Shown one piece after another: positions 49,967 to 61,239 of a stretch of 64,000 nt of DNA (positions are counted from its first letter, which is position 1; every line of letters starts with the position of its first letter). The notes under the pieces were generated by a model that was not told where the DNA came from, ran no database searches, and worked only from the letters and a program-made list of their open reading frames with translations. Position numbers and translations under genes: made by a program. Where the stretch lies: contig SIJG01000205.1 of NCBI GenBank assembly GCA_023374025.1, positions 1 to 64,000 on the forward strand, given 5' to 3'. The DNA comes from Heterodera schachtii. Lineage: Eukaryota > Nematoda > Chromadorea > Rhabditida > Heteroderidae.

Positions 49967-50507
49967 ATGAAATTCCATCTATTATTAGTTTTAATTATAT
50001 TTTTGGTCATCCAAATTAATCAAATTGGATCAGAAAAGAAAAAGTTGGAACAAAAATCATTTAATGAAATATTTGGAGAAAAATGGGAAGAAAAAGAAGA
50101 AAAAAATTTGAAAGAAAAAAGAGAAATAATTGAAAACTATTATAAAATAAAAGAGAAAATAAAGCAAAAAGGAAATAAATCAACAACTGAAGAACAAAAA
50201 ATTGCAATTGTTCAAAAATTCATGAAAATGACTAATGAATTTAAGCAAAAAAGAAAATATTCAAAAAATGAATTGGACCAAAATTAAGCCGAAATTTGTA
50301 AGAAAATTGGAGTAAGTCGTGGAACAATTAACAAATGGAAGAAACAATTGGATTAAGCAGTGAAAGAATAACGGAGAAAGAAAAAATGGAAAAAATGAAA
50401 AATTATTGGCAAATAAAAAGAGAAAACCCAAAATTGAGTGAAAAAATATTGCAAAATTACTGAAAATTCATCAATCGAGAATTTCAAAATGGAACAAAAA
50501 AATTTAG
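49967..50507 (+). pseudogene. Secreted HTH-repeat family, locus 4: HTH unit 1 deleted, later stops
   Basis: The start is chosen at 49967 (MKFHLLLVLIIFLV) because every sister begins MK(F/L)HLL; an in-frame ATG at 49958 adds only MKK. Signal peptide, KKKLEQKSFNEIFGEKWEEK, then an in-frame loss of about 40 residues joins GNK directly to STTEEQKIAIVQKF, removing HTH unit 1. Unit 2 begins KRKYSKNELDQN and hits TAA where TAT is expected. Unit 2 remains readable after it (AEICKKIGVSRGTINKWKKQ), then one-base shifts separate unit 3 (YWQIKRENPK... to HQSRISKWNKKI, stop at 50507). Several lesions, so a genuine pseudogene is likely. Confidence 0.75.
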
Positions 50508-50733
50508 AAGAAATAAAAGAGCAATGAAAACAGAAAATGGAAGATTAAGAGCAAATAACGAAAAGAAATTTCCGAATAAAATTTAAATAAATCATATTAA
50601 ATATTATTTATTTTATTTTATTTAATAGTGGGTTTTTAAGAAAATAATATGGAAATTCATTAGCATATAAAAATACAAAAAGAAATGAACTCCATAAATT
50701 AGCAACAAGGAAATAGCTAAATTTTTGGTTTTT

Positions 50734-50816
50734 CTGGTCTGTAAGAAACCAGTAGAATTTGGATTAAATTAATCAAATTGGAACAGAAAAGAAAAATTCG
50801 AACAAAAATCATTTAA
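50734..50816 (+). pseudogene. Secreted HTH-repeat family, locus 5: promoter and signal-peptide scrap
   Basis: Starts with the palindrome CTGGT ... ACCAG (50734-50752) followed by AGTAGAATTT, then jumps to sequence encoding INQIGTEKK and CAAAAATCATTTAAT (QKSFN), after which similarity stops. The ~90 bp between upstream element and signal-peptide end has been deleted. Confidence 0.55.
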
Positions 50817-50909
50817 TTGCTAAAATTTCCAACATATTTCGTGAATAATTTGTAATAAATTTAAATTAAAGAATTTCCGCGCGAAAAAGATGTTTTTCGG
50901 TTTTCTCAT

Positions 50910-51032
50910 CTATTTCTTCTCCAATTTTTTCTTCCATTTTGAAATTCTCGATTGATCAATTTTCAGTAATTTTGCAATTTCTTTGTCACTCATTTTCGGA
51001 TTCTCTTTTTTTAATTGCCAATACATTTTCAT
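50910..51032 (-). pseudogene. Secreted HTH-repeat family, locus 6: solitary open HTH unit 3
   Basis: An uninterrupted 40-codon minus-strand frame, MKMYWQLKKENPKMSDKEIA then KLLKIDQSRISKWKKKLEKK and a stop. It is unit 3 of the family alone: an N-terminal helix, then SDKEIAKLLKI and SRISKWKKK as the presumed helix-turn-helix pair. There is no signal peptide and no unit 1 or 2 upstream. It is probably a fragment that has not yet gained stops, though it could in principle be expressed as a mini-protein. Confidence 0.65.
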
Positions 51033-51039
51033 TGTTTTT

Positions 51040-54000
51040 GTTTATATTCATACAAAAAAATATTCATTTCAACTATTTCTACTGATAGTCTATTTAAAAA
51101 TATTTTTTTATATTTTTTGCAATTTCATTGATCGACTCCAACTTTCTTTAAGATAACAAATATATTAGCTTGGTGACTTCCTCTATTTTTATAGCATTCG
51201 CATTTTCCCTTGCACCATATCTTCACTATTTTTTCCTTCGAATTATGTCACAATCAAAAAAAGTAAGTGTTGCTTTTTCTTATGCAATCTTACTAAATTA
51301 TTATGAAGAATTTTAATAATAAATTATAATTATTATTTCGTGTGCTTTAAAATTGGAATCTTTTGATAGTTATGAATTATCTGTATGGTACTTGATTATT
51401 AAGATTTCCACTACTTTGTAAATTTTTTTTTAAGCACTTGCGTTCTATTATGTACCATTTCCTGAGTAATTTGATAGATGATTTCTTTTGTCTCAGTAAA
51501 AATTTATTTGTTCTTTCTTAAAGCAATTATATTTTTCGTTTGTATGAGTATTTTATTTTTTATTATTTTCATTTCCTTTTAATTCAAATAAATTTGATAT
51601 TATTAAGTTTATCTCTATAAGTTTTTTTTCTTTATATGACTATATTATTTATTTTGGATCGACATTTTTGCAATTATTTAATCGTTTTAACTGAATTTGT
51701 TTAAAACAATTGTTTTGTATTTAAAAATTCCATAATGCCGTTAAATGCGACTCAATTTTTTTTTAATCTAATGTATGAATTTTTAATTTAAAATTTTATC
51801 TTATTTGATTTTAATTTTAGCTTATCCTTAATTTATGAAAATTTATTGATGCATAATGCATTTAAATGCAAATTTTTGTACAATAAAAATAAATGCATTT
51901 TTACCCCATTCATTAAGGAGCTGACACGTGTCCACTGGTGGCCTGAAGTTCGGCAAAAGAGGCATCACCACATAATTAGGTAAAAGGAGTAGTCTTAGCT
52001 GGATTTTAAATGTCTATATTAGTTATTTGCTGTAAAAGATCTAATAAAAATGATTTTGTTATTTTAAATTTGATTCTTTGTTTTTTTTATAATGATGTTT
52101 AATTTTAATATTTTGGATATTATGTAATAATAATTAATTTTTCATTTTTTTTAAATTAATAACTGTTTTAAATTTGATATTATTTTGCGAGGCATCGGCT
52201 GTTTTATTTACAACTGTTGTGATATCCAAGACAATGATAAACGAGTAATATCAATTTTTCAATACTTTTGATAATTAGAGTTTAATGTTTTTCAATACTG
52301 ATTTAAATAATTTGTCAGGTCAGCTTATGAGTATTTTCAGTTATTAATGTGATCTTAAATCTGATGAAATGCATAAAAAATTTGGCCGCTATAAGACTTT
52401 TAATGGCTTGGGCTTGAAAAAGTAATATGATTATAAAAAAACTGAAGATTTTAGTCTTTCAAATTTTAATTTGCTCTATTTATACATAAATATTAATATT
52501 TAATTTTTATATAATTCATTTGTTTTTTATTTATAAAATGGTCTCGAAACCTTATATGTCACTTGTTGAATCCCATCAAATTCATTAAGTTTCCACTGTT
52601 TTCATAATTTGCAAATTCCAAACATATGTAAAATCTAATTAAATGTTTTTTTTTTGGTTTGAGATTTATTTTATCTTTTTAAAACAATAATCACCAGGTT
52701 ATAAATTTTTAATTTTTGTCTTTTTCATTTCGTATTTTATGTTTAAGTTTTAAATCCATTTTTATTGCTGTGAATTTCTTGTAAAATTTTAATCTATTTT
52801 TAATTAACGTAATAATAAATTTAATAAAATTAATTTTTTATTCATTTTAAAATCAATTATTTTAATTATTTGGTTAAAAAAAAAGTTTGATTGTTTAAAA
52901 ATCTTTATCCTGTATTCTGCACAAGTACCTATTTTAACACATCGAATCTCTTTTCGCTAGCATGATTTTTATTCTTTTATATTTTATTTGACATATTTGC
53001 TTTGTGGCTTAATTATTATTTATTTATTTTTTACCAATTATGATTAAATTCATTTTATATGATTATTATTTGTTTTTTGGACTAATTCTCCTGGCTAATT
53101 AGTATTCAATTTGCTAGTTCATCGCTCCACATAAATCAAAATTATAGTTCAAAGAATTAAAATTTTTCAATAAAATTAATTGATTCTGTTCATTTGTACT
53201 ATTAGAAAAAATATTTATTTTTTTAATATAATCTTACGGGTTTTCATTGAAATCCTTTTTTATGTTGAGATATTTTATGTTTAATATTATTCTGCTGTAA
53301 ATATGTACACTTTTTATTATTTATTCAAATTATTTTTCAAAAAAATTGTATTAATTATTCTGTTATGCTTTTTATTTACATTTCAGTAATGTAATTCAAA
53401 GGAAGTACAATTTATTTTAATATAACTGCTTATAACACAACGCGACTTAGACAATTTAATTTGGAAATATTTTTTAAACTTAACAAATTTTCTCTTAATT
53501 AAATATAAATTAAGGTTTTTTAATGCATAATTACATTCTTGTTTAATTTTCTCGCTCTCTTTCTCTGCTTGATAAAAGCTTCATTGTTCAATTTTTTTCT
53601 ATTCTTCTTTTTAGTATTTTTTAAATTACTTTGAATTTTCTTAGATAAGAATTTTATATTTACTTTATATTATGTACTCATCAAAGATTCCTCTAAATAT
53701 TTTATAAATTTAATAAAATCTCGCTTATTGATAACGATTCAATCTTAATGTACAAATAATTTAATTTCATATTAATATTTAAGAATCGGATTTTTTTGTA
53801 ATATTTTGGTTTTATTTGATAATTTAATTTGCCGTTTCTGGAGGTTATAAACTGGCTGATTTCATCATTGTAAATTAAAAGAATTTTATCTTTGTTTCAT
53901 GAGACGCCACCGTTTTAATTGTTGTTTGGCTGCTCGGGCCTCTTCAGTTCCCATCCAAATACTGAAGTCGAAACAGAAATTTTATTTAGAATTTAATTTA

Positions 54001-55355
54001 GATGGATGACTGTTTTGATATTGAATTTAATTTAAAATCATTCATTTCTTTAATCCATCGGGAAATTTTCAAAATAAATCATTTATCATAACTTTTTTTG
54101 AAATTCTTATTTTGATTTAAAATTAAACATTCAATTTAATGATTAATTGAGATTAAAGATTTAATAATTGATTGTATGAGCATTCATTAATAATATAACC
54201 TTTTTTATTTCAACCTCTTTACAGTTTACTTTTCTGAACAAAAATTGATATTTTATTTGATAAATTATTACTATATTTTATTTAACAAAATCTTTGTATA
54301 ATTTATATATTAATACCCTTAACAATATTTCTGCAAATAATTGCCACCTATTCTCTATGGAGTTTGCTTTTATCCATATATAAATTTAAATAAAAGGTAT
54401 CTCCAATTTGGTTAATAGTAAATTTAATTTAAAAATATATTTCATAAATTAAGTTCTTTTAAAAGAACATTTATATTTTCTTTGCTCATAAAAACTTACA
54501 AAAATTTTAATTAATTATTTGTTATTTATAAATTCTCATGTTACTGGACTCCTTTCGCGTGGTGATTTTTTCCAAGATAGTTTTTTAAAATATGCAATCA
54601 TTTGATTCATTGTCGCAATGATCTATATAACTAATTAAAATTTTATAAATTGTTTATTTAAAAATTCTTGCAAAGAAAAGTTTAAATTACTATTTGTTTA
54701 ATTTTTGTTTGTATTTGTACTTATTTAAAAATGGGATTTGTCAATTTAATTTATTGAGTAAATTTTTTTTAATGCATTTCGGCGTTTACCATCAATTAAT
54801 ATTCGTAATTAAAATGTTATTTTTTTTTCAGCGTCACACACATAAATTTTTTGGCTGCACGATTTTTTAGGCTTTTGGCATAAAAATACAAATTTACCAA
54901 AAAAAAATGTTTTTGAGCAAATTCATTTATCAAGTTCCAAATATTATCAATTTTTTCTGCTTATCAGCACTTTAAATTAAAAACAAAAAATAACATTGTA
55001 TTTTTTGTTATAAAAATATTTTATGCCATTTTCTAGTAATTTGCAATTTTTGATGCAATTTTAAAATTATATGTTATAATTGGGAGCCGAAAATTTTGTT
55101 GTTAGATGTTTTGAAAAAAAATTACAAAATTACATTTATGTAATCACATAAAAATAGAAAAAAGATACTAATTGGAGAAAAAATTGGTATGATAACTATG
55201 CAAAATAAAAAATGAAGTGGAGAAAAATGGAGAATGGAGGACAGCGGAGGGAGTTGAGCAATGCCAAAGGTGTGCTGTGTGGGTAATAATGCCAATGAAT
55301 GCGATGGGAGCGCGTCGTTTTGTGCGTCGTTTGCTGACAAAGAATGCAGCGAGAG
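51040..55355. other. AT-rich stretch with two small GC islands, no gene
   Basis: Mostly A/T runs. The island at 51910-51985 contains the palindrome GACACGTGTC followed by CACTGGTGGCCTGAAGTTCGG; another lies at 53905-53970 (GCTGCTCGGGCCTCTTC). Neither is assigned. 54048-54350 is a dispersed repeat listed separately. Confidence 0.45.
54048..54350. repeat. Dispersed repeat c2
   Basis: Diverged second copy of 43330-43620 (CTTTAATCCATCGGGAAATTT ... CAACCTCTTTACAGTTTAC ... TTCTGCAAATAATTGCC). Confidence 0.6.
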
Positions 55356-55359
55356 AATG

Positions 55360-55497
55360 TAATAGAAGAGAGTGAGGGAGACCGACGAGCAAAGATATTG
55401 AGATGAGGAGAGAGGGAAAGGGAGAGAAACACAGAGAGAGAAAACACGAGAGAGAGAAAGATGGAGAGATAGAAAAAGAGAGGGTCAGAGACTCAGA
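55360..55497. repeat. Purine-rich (GA-type) low-complexity tract
   Basis: The plus strand is almost entirely A and G, with many GAGAGAGA and GAGGGA runs. The opposite strand therefore yields long serine/leucine/phenylalanine ORFs that are composition artefacts. Such polypurine tracts can adopt triplex DNA. Confidence 0.75.
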
Positions 55498-55684
55498 CAA
55501 TATTTTAATTCTAGAGATCGTAATAGCACTAAGGGTTCTCTAGTAATTAGCCAAATTTCAAAAATCTTATTTAGGCAAGAAAATTACCTTATTTTGGTTT
55601 TACATAAATCCCTAATTTAGAAAATAATTATCTTCATCAATTTCTTTATTAACTTATTTTTATGTTAATCGCAGACCTGGTGTA

Positions 55685-55834
55685 GAATCCGAGCCAGAGT
55701 TCTCTTTTCTGCTGGTTTAGGGTGTGCGTGCCTGGAAGTGGCTCAGCCTGAGATAGGGATGCTGCGCCCGTAAAGCACCGCGGTTCCTGTGGTGTCTCGT
55801 GAGCTCCACACGGCCCTGAAAATGCGAGGAAAGC
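55685..55834 (+). rRNA. 28S rRNA fragment (degenerate, isolated)
   Basis: Colinear with a conserved stretch of eukaryotic large-subunit rRNA known from general knowledge: AGAGTTCTCTTTTCT, then TGGAAGTGGCTCAGCC, GAGATAGGG, CGCGGTTCC, GTGAGCTC and finally GGCCCTGAAAATGCGAGG, in the right order and spacing. Only ~150 bp is present and both ends stop in AT-rich DNA, so it is not part of an rDNA array. It is probably an rRNA-derived insertion, such as a retrocopy or capture during break repair. Not functional on its own. Confidence 0.85.
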
Positions 55835-56133
55835 TATTTGGAAAATAAAACAGATGAAGCCAAAAATAAGTGGTCAGAAAATTGCAAATAAATAGTGTTT
55901 ATATTTGAAGAAATAATTGAGACGATGAACTTAAGGCATTTTTTTTACAAAATCCTTTAAAAAATTCAACAAAATAGAAAATGAAGAATAAAATAATTTC
56001 TATCAAAAGGAGAAAACTTATTTTATTCTCAAAAAATTAAATAAAAAAATTATTTATAATTTAATTTTTCCATGATCCGTAGAATAAATATAAATCATTA
56101 AAAGCATTATTTTTTAATTAAGAAGGATTCTTT

Positions 56134-56156
56134 ATTTTACCGGAAATCAGTAGAAA
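56134..56156 (+). promoter_or_regulatory. Upstream element, locus 7 (diverged)
   Basis: TTTACCGGAAATCAGTAGAAA stands about 100 bp before the locus 7 ATG, after AAGAAGGATTC. It retains the right half (GAAATCAGTAGAA) of the family element and resembles the locus 8 version (TTTGCAGGAAACCAATCGAAA). Confidence 0.35.
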
Positions 56157-56256
56157 GGCGATTTTAAAATCAATAAATAACCAAAATAATAATGAAAAAT
56201 TATATTTAATAGAAAAATAAAATATTTAATTCATTTTAAAAAACATTTTGAACAAA

Positions 56257-56825
56257 ATGAAACTACGACTAATATGCATTCCAATTTTATTTTTTATTAT
56301 TGAAATTAATCAAATTAAAATGGAAAATAAAAAATTACCGCAAAAATCATTTGATGAAAAATTTGGGAAAAAATGGAAAGAAAAAGAAGAAAACCAACGA
56401 AATGAGCAGAAAAAAAGAAAATAATTCTAAAATATTATAAAATTAAAGAAAAAATAAAGGAAAAAGGAATAAAATACCAAACAAAAGAATGGCATAAAAT
56501 TGATGGAAAAATAGCGAAAAAGTTGGGAACAAATAAAACATATATTCAAAAATGGACCAAAGAATTAGGTCTTCAAAGAAATAAATGTCACAAATCAAAA
56601 ACTGATGAAGAAAAAATAGAAATTGTACAAAAATTCATTAAATTGTCAAATGTTTATAAGCAAAAAAGAAAATATTCACGAAAAGAATGGGAACAAAATT
56701 ATGCCGAAATTTGTAAGAAAATTGGAGTTAACTATAGAACAATTACGAAATGGAAGAAACAATTTGGGTTTCTCAATAAAAAAAGAACGGAAGAAGAAAA
56801 AACAGGGTCATTAGAATTTTCATAG
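56257..56825 (+). pseudogene. Secreted HTH-repeat family, locus 7: frameshift, no HTH unit 3
   Basis: ATG 56257 opens MKLRLICIPILFFIIEINQI (signal peptide), KMENKKLPQ, KSFDEKFGKKWKEKEENQ. An A missing in an A-rich run stops the frame after RNEQKKRK. One base over, the reading resumes as KIKEKIKEKGIKYQTKEW and continues open to 56825: HTH unit 1 (IAKKLGTNKTYIQKWTKELG), linker KSKTDEEKIEIVQKF, HTH unit 2 (YSRKEWEQNYAEICKKIG, then YRTITKWKKQFGF). After TEEEK it runs into unrelated sequence (TGSLEFS, stop), so unit 3 was lost by a break. If the single missing base is a sequencing error, a two-unit protein of ~190 residues would result. Confidence 0.8.
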
Positions 56826-57183
56826 TAAATGAAATTTAAATTAATGTCTTTTGTCTTTTTGAAAAATTGTAAAACAAACATTTTCCCCCTTGAAGATTTC
56901 TCATTAAAAATGATGATAAACTGGCATAATATGTATGGAAAAAATAATCCTTAACCTAAACTTTTAATTCTTTTTTGGATTCTCTCGCCATAATTAAGCC
57001 GCGAATTCCCGTAAATCCCTCCGGTATCAAACGTCAAATAATAAAAACCGTATAACCATGATCATTGATAAAAGAAAATGCCCAATTTTTGGTAGCTTCC
57101 CTAAAATAAAAATTGATTTGTAAAATATTGTAAATAATATTTAATGTACCGTAGAAGAAAAATTTTTGAAAAAAGCCTCGTTT

Positions 57184-57226
57184 CTCGAGTGTGTTAGACC
57201 TTGGGGTTTTCGGTCTAGGTCTCGAG
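57184..57226. repeat. Stem-loop with paired CTCGAG and TAGACC/GGTCTA
   Basis: CTCGAG occurs at both ends of the 43 bp. Inside, TAGACC and GGTCTA pair across an 11-base loop rich in G and T. A 6+6 bp two-segment stem with an internal loop. Unknown role. Confidence 0.5.
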
Positions 57227-57451
57227 TCTAAACTAATATATTTTTAATATTACTGCGCAACGACTCGCTTGGTCCAATGGGTTGTGCTCTTGGCTTTGTT
57301 CCATATTTTTACTTTGTCTCAGTTCCCCTCCAAGTACCTTTTTAGTCGTGCTCTTATAATGATTATGACTGGCGATTTTTAATTATTTCACTATTTTTCT
57401 GTGGTGTTATTTCGGAAAATATGCACAAAAAAACTCACTCTGTAAATGCTT

Positions 57452-57540
57452 CTGGACAATCGGACACGGGACATTCCGACAGTGGACAATTTGACAGTGA
57501 GGACAAAACGACAGAGGTGGACGATCGGACAGTGGAAAAT
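57452..57540. repeat. Minisatellite array, GGACAATCGGACAGT type
   Basis: About six degenerate units (GGACAATCGGACACG, GGACATTCCGACAGT, GGACAATTTGACAGT and so on). Related in pattern to the foldback arms at 18.7 kb and 48.1 kb, but no inverted partner array is seen nearby. Confidence 0.75.
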
Positions 57541-58654
57541 CCACATTAAAATACACAAAAAGACAAGAAAATGTCGGCGCCGAATGGGACCGATTATGTC
57601 ATATCAGAAAAAATAAATATAGGCAAATCAAAAAAACTGCGAATGCAGTCAAAAACATTATTTCGTTGCAATTAGTGTGGGTTTGGCATTTGTAAGCGAT
57701 GGTTGCACATTTGGATGTAAAATTTGATTGCATTTAGCAAATATGCCATGTTTTGTCAAAAAGTTTTAAAAGGTATAATTTTATGAAACGACCCCATCAC
57801 GTTTAAATTATAATAATCTTCTAAATTTATATAATTAGTTATCTCCCATATTTCTTCCATTTGAAAATACTCTTTCGTTCAACGTTTTTGTTTTTCATTA
57901 ATGTAAATTTTTTTGTTTTGTTTTTACATTTTAAATTGCCCCAAAATTTATCACTTCAATTATAACAACAACAAAAATACACTAGGCCAACAATTAACGA
58001 CATGAAACATCAATTTGGTCTGTTTGAAATAAGCATGAAATTCAAATTTAAAAAATAATTTAATCCATGAATCAATTTGGCACTTTAAAGATAAACTAGC
58101 AAGGATAGATCATATTTCAGTGTTAAAATATATTTTTAATTAAAATCATCATGAAAACCCATAAATTTTGAAAATAGAAGGTGGAAATAAAATTTAACCC
58201 ATTTAAAATTTTGAATTCCGATTTGGGGTTTTTAATACAAAATTTTTTTAAACATTGTTAAGAAGACGAGAAATTTCCTAGACTACAATTTAAATTTATT
58301 GATGCCATTCAACACCAGACACACTCAGAACCCGAGCGTCCTATCTGATGTATTACCCAAATTGAAATAGGCGGCCCTAAGCATTACCTTATCATTAGTA
58401 TGGGTCAATTTTAGATTTTCATTTTTCAAAATTGTAGTTTTCCGTTCATTTCATAAGGGCCGTGCCAAAGCGGCACTATTCAACAACGCCACAGAGCCGG
58501 ATGTTATAAATGAAAGAATTAAAAACATATTCATTATTAAAAAAAAAATTTAAAATTAAAATAAATATAATTTACGATAATATTATTCTATATGAATAAA
58601 AAAAATTATACACAATCAAAAACATTAATCATTTTCAATTAAGTAGAATTTTTT

Positions 58655-58678
58655 ATTTTGCAGGAAACCAATCGAAAG
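58655..58678 (+). promoter_or_regulatory. Upstream element, locus 8 (diverged)
   Basis: TTTTGCAGGAAACCAATCGAA follows AATTAAGTAGAATTTTTT, 85-105 bp before the locus 8 ATG. Equivalent position to the palindromes at loci 3 and 10. Confidence 0.35.
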
Positions 58679-58761
58679 ACGATTTTTACATCAATAAAAA
58701 ACTAAAATATTAATCAAAAATTATTATATATTTTTTATTATTTTTTAAATTTCTGAAGAAA

Positions 58762-59432
58762 ATGAAATTCCACTTATTATTAATTTCGATTTTATTTTTG
58801 GTAATGGAAATTCATCAAATTAAAACGGAAGACAAAAAATTACCGCAAAAATCATTTAATGAAATATTTGGAGAAAAATGGGAAGAAAAAAAAGAAAAAC
58901 AACGAAATGAGCAGAAAAAAGGAGAAATTATTATGAAATATTATAAAAAAAAAGAGAAAATAAAGGAAAAAGGGAAAAAATATTCAAATAGAGAATGGGA
59001 TAAAATGAATTTGAAAATAGCAAAAAAATTGGGGACAAATCGACACAAAATTTATGAATGGATTAAAGAATTTGGTCTTCAAAAAAATAAATGTCATATA
59101 TCAAAAACTGATGAGCAAAAATTTGAAATTATGCAAAAATACGATGGAATGATAAATGAATACAAACAAAAAAGAAAATATTCGCACAATGAATGGAACC
59201 AAAATTATAAAGAAATTTCAAAAAAAATCGGAGCTTAACCAGTGGAACAATTGGAAAATGGAAGAAAAAATTTGGAATTCAGTGTAAAAGAATTACGGAA
59301 GAAGAAAAAATGGAAAAAATGAAAATTTATTGGCAAAAAAAAAAAGAAAACCCAAAAAAGAGTGACAAAGAAATTGCAAAAATGTTGAAAATTACTAGAA
59401 ATTGCATTTTTAAATGGAAAGAACAAATTTGA
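58762..59432 (+). pseudogene. Secreted HTH-repeat family, locus 8: near-complete, one shift in HTH unit 2
   Basis: The start MKFHLLLISILFLVMEIHQI is a typical signal peptide (basic start, ~14 hydrophobic residues, polar end). Then KTEDKKLPQ, KSFNEIFGEKWEEKKEK (30-46), a Lys/Glu-rich helix (50-72), HTH unit 1 (73-105, KKYSNREWDKMNLKIAKKLG with HKIYEWIKEFG), linker KSTDEQK-like (114-120), and HTH unit 2 from 139 (RKYSHNEWNQNYKEISKKIG). The frame stops at 59238 right after KKIGA. One base over, the rest of unit 2 (GTIGKWKKKFG) and all of unit 3 (MKIYWQKKKENPKKSDKEIA, then NCIFKWKEQI) are open to TGA at 59430-59432. One small indel separates this from a ~223-residue protein. Confidence 0.85.
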
Positions 59433-60112
59433 AGCGATCAAATAATTGAAGATAATTCGGAAAAAAATTAAAATTTTTCAAAAGGCGATGAACATAATTT
59501 TTATTGTCCAATTAATTAATAGATTATTTATTTATTTATTTATTAGTGCCAAAATTACATATCCTAAATTTTGTTATTCGTCGAATAAAAATCATTATCA
59601 TTTCAATTTTCTGTTCTTTCTTATACATCGACAGAATTGCATTAAATTGGCACCAACAGTCATTCGGCTTATTATTCATTGGTAAATATTTGCACCATCG
59701 TTCGATCATTCGCTGGGTGGGATTTTTTTTCAATTTTAAACAGAAAAAAACAAAAAATTTAGATTCTGGCCTAACATAGTTAAGAATTTTCATGAAAAAA
59801 TATGGTTAACGAGAGTCAATTATAAAAAAAATATCGCGCAACTGAGTTGAGGACGGCACTTTTTTCTGGATGCTCTTTCATTCGTTCTGCAAATACCATT
59901 ATTTGTTTGTCATTCAATTTTGTTGGAGAAAACTCCTCGCCGGTTCATTCCAACCGTTAAGCATTTGTACAGTCGGCATCGTTAACATGATGCCAAATTT
60001 TATAATAAAAATTCTCAATTTTTCATTATTTCATTACTTTGACATAAATTTTAATTCCTTTAGATTATTTTTTACAAAATGCGCGTTGTGAATCAATAAA
60101 AAATTTTATTTT

Positions 60113-60340
60113 ATGGTTGAAAGAATATAAATTTGTGTTATTTATATTTTTTAATTTATATTATATTAATTGGACTCTGCTCTTAATTGCTAACGGAAAA
60201 TGGATCACTAATTAAGTATTTTAAAACAAAGTTCTATTGCAAATCTCTTATACTAGACCTCTTCCTGGACTTCATAATTCAGTCTTTGAAATATCCAAAT
60301 ATATAAATAATAATTTCATAAAAATTCATAACTTGGCTTA
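60113..60340. repeat. Dispersed repeat d1
   Basis: GTTGAAAGAATATAAATTTG through GGACTCTGCTCTTAATTGC, CTTATACTAGACCTCTTCC and AATTCATAACTTGGCTT recurs almost unchanged at 63396-63622, same orientation. The close match implies a recent duplication. Non-coding, boundaries AT-rich. Confidence 0.8.
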
Positions 60341-60904
60341 AATTCAAACAAATTAAAATATTTCATGAAATCATTAAATAGCTTGTCTCTAAATTCTTAG
60401 AGCTAGCAAATATATAAATTACTATATGGCTTTTTAAACGATATAATACCTATAATGCCTATGGCAAAAAACATATAAAGTTTAATCTTTATTAACTTTT
60501 TATAATAAGGAAAAAATTGCGAGAATTTATATATTCAAATAGAGAACAAGTAAAGTAGAAACAAAATGAATTTGGAATGATGAAAATTTTTTTTGTAGTT
60601 TCTTTATCAAAATGTACCGTATTATTTTGTTGCGATTATTTGGCATAAAAAATTAACGAAAACTTATTTTTCATTGCCAAATTTGGCATCTAAAAAAAGC
60701 ATAAAATTTTCATTTTTGGAAGTGATTGTTTATGTTCTAATCAGTTAAAAAGATATTATTTGATTTTTAAAAATGAAAGTTCTCCGATAATGGACATAAT
60801 TTAAGTTATTCATTGGATTAAAATTAACATAATTCAGTATTAAAAACTTTCTTCTATTACTTTCGAGATATTTACATCTGCATTTTTTAAAATAAATATT
60901 AGGC

Positions 60905-61222
60905 ATTTTTTTTTACAATTTCGAGTTTTTCTTCACCTGTTTTTGATTTGTGACTTTTCTGTATTTTTTGATTAAGCCCCAATTCTTTGATCCATTTATA
61001 AATATATGTTTTATTTGTCTCCAATTTTTTTGCAATTTCTGTTCAATTTTATTCCATTCTTTTTTTGAATATTTTCTTCCTTTTTGCTTTATTTTTTCTT
61101 TTTTATAATATTTTTCAATTATTTCTCTTTTTTTTGAGTTTATTTCTTCTTTCTTCTTCTTTTTCTTCCCATTTTTCTCCAAATATTTCATCAAATGTTT
61201 TTTGTTCCAATTTTTTCTTTGC
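60905..61222 (-). pseudogene. Secreted HTH-repeat family, locus 9: no signal peptide, frameshifted
   Basis: On the minus strand from ~61222: KKKLEQKTFDEIFGEKWEEK, then shifts, KKREIIEKYY, a missing base, EKIKQKGRKYSKKEWNKIEQ, another shift, and HTH unit 1's end (TYIYKWIKELG-like), then SKTGEEKLEIVKKNA, where similarity ends. Everything before KKKLEQ is replaced by sequence belonging to the neighbouring minisatellite-bearing repeat at 61.24 kb, so the signal peptide and promoter were cut off. Confidence 0.75.
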
Positions 61223-61239
61223 TAGTCCAACATAATTAA

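Larger units (their letters stand above)
56826..58650. other. Intergenic, with a minisatellite, a stem-loop and GC islands
   Basis: No gene recognised. It contains the hairpin at 57184-57226 and the array at 57452-57540 (listed), plus two unassigned GC-richer patches at 58318-58385 and 58455-58505. The second includes a small hairpin, GTGCC / GGCAC. Confidence 0.5.

Noticed and set aside
55122..55500. Three overlapping minus-strand ORFs rich in S, L and F
   Set aside because: They are the complement of a GA-rich low-complexity tract and overlap each other in three frames.
57245..57345. tRNA-like 5' part (TGGTCCAATGG resembles an A box)
   Set aside because: No convincing T-arm or acceptor pairing follows at the right distance.
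59446..60091. Several overlapping ORFs on both strands downstream of locus 8
   Set aside because: They overlap in several frames, lack family motifs or a convincing signal peptide, and have no duplicate to test conservation.
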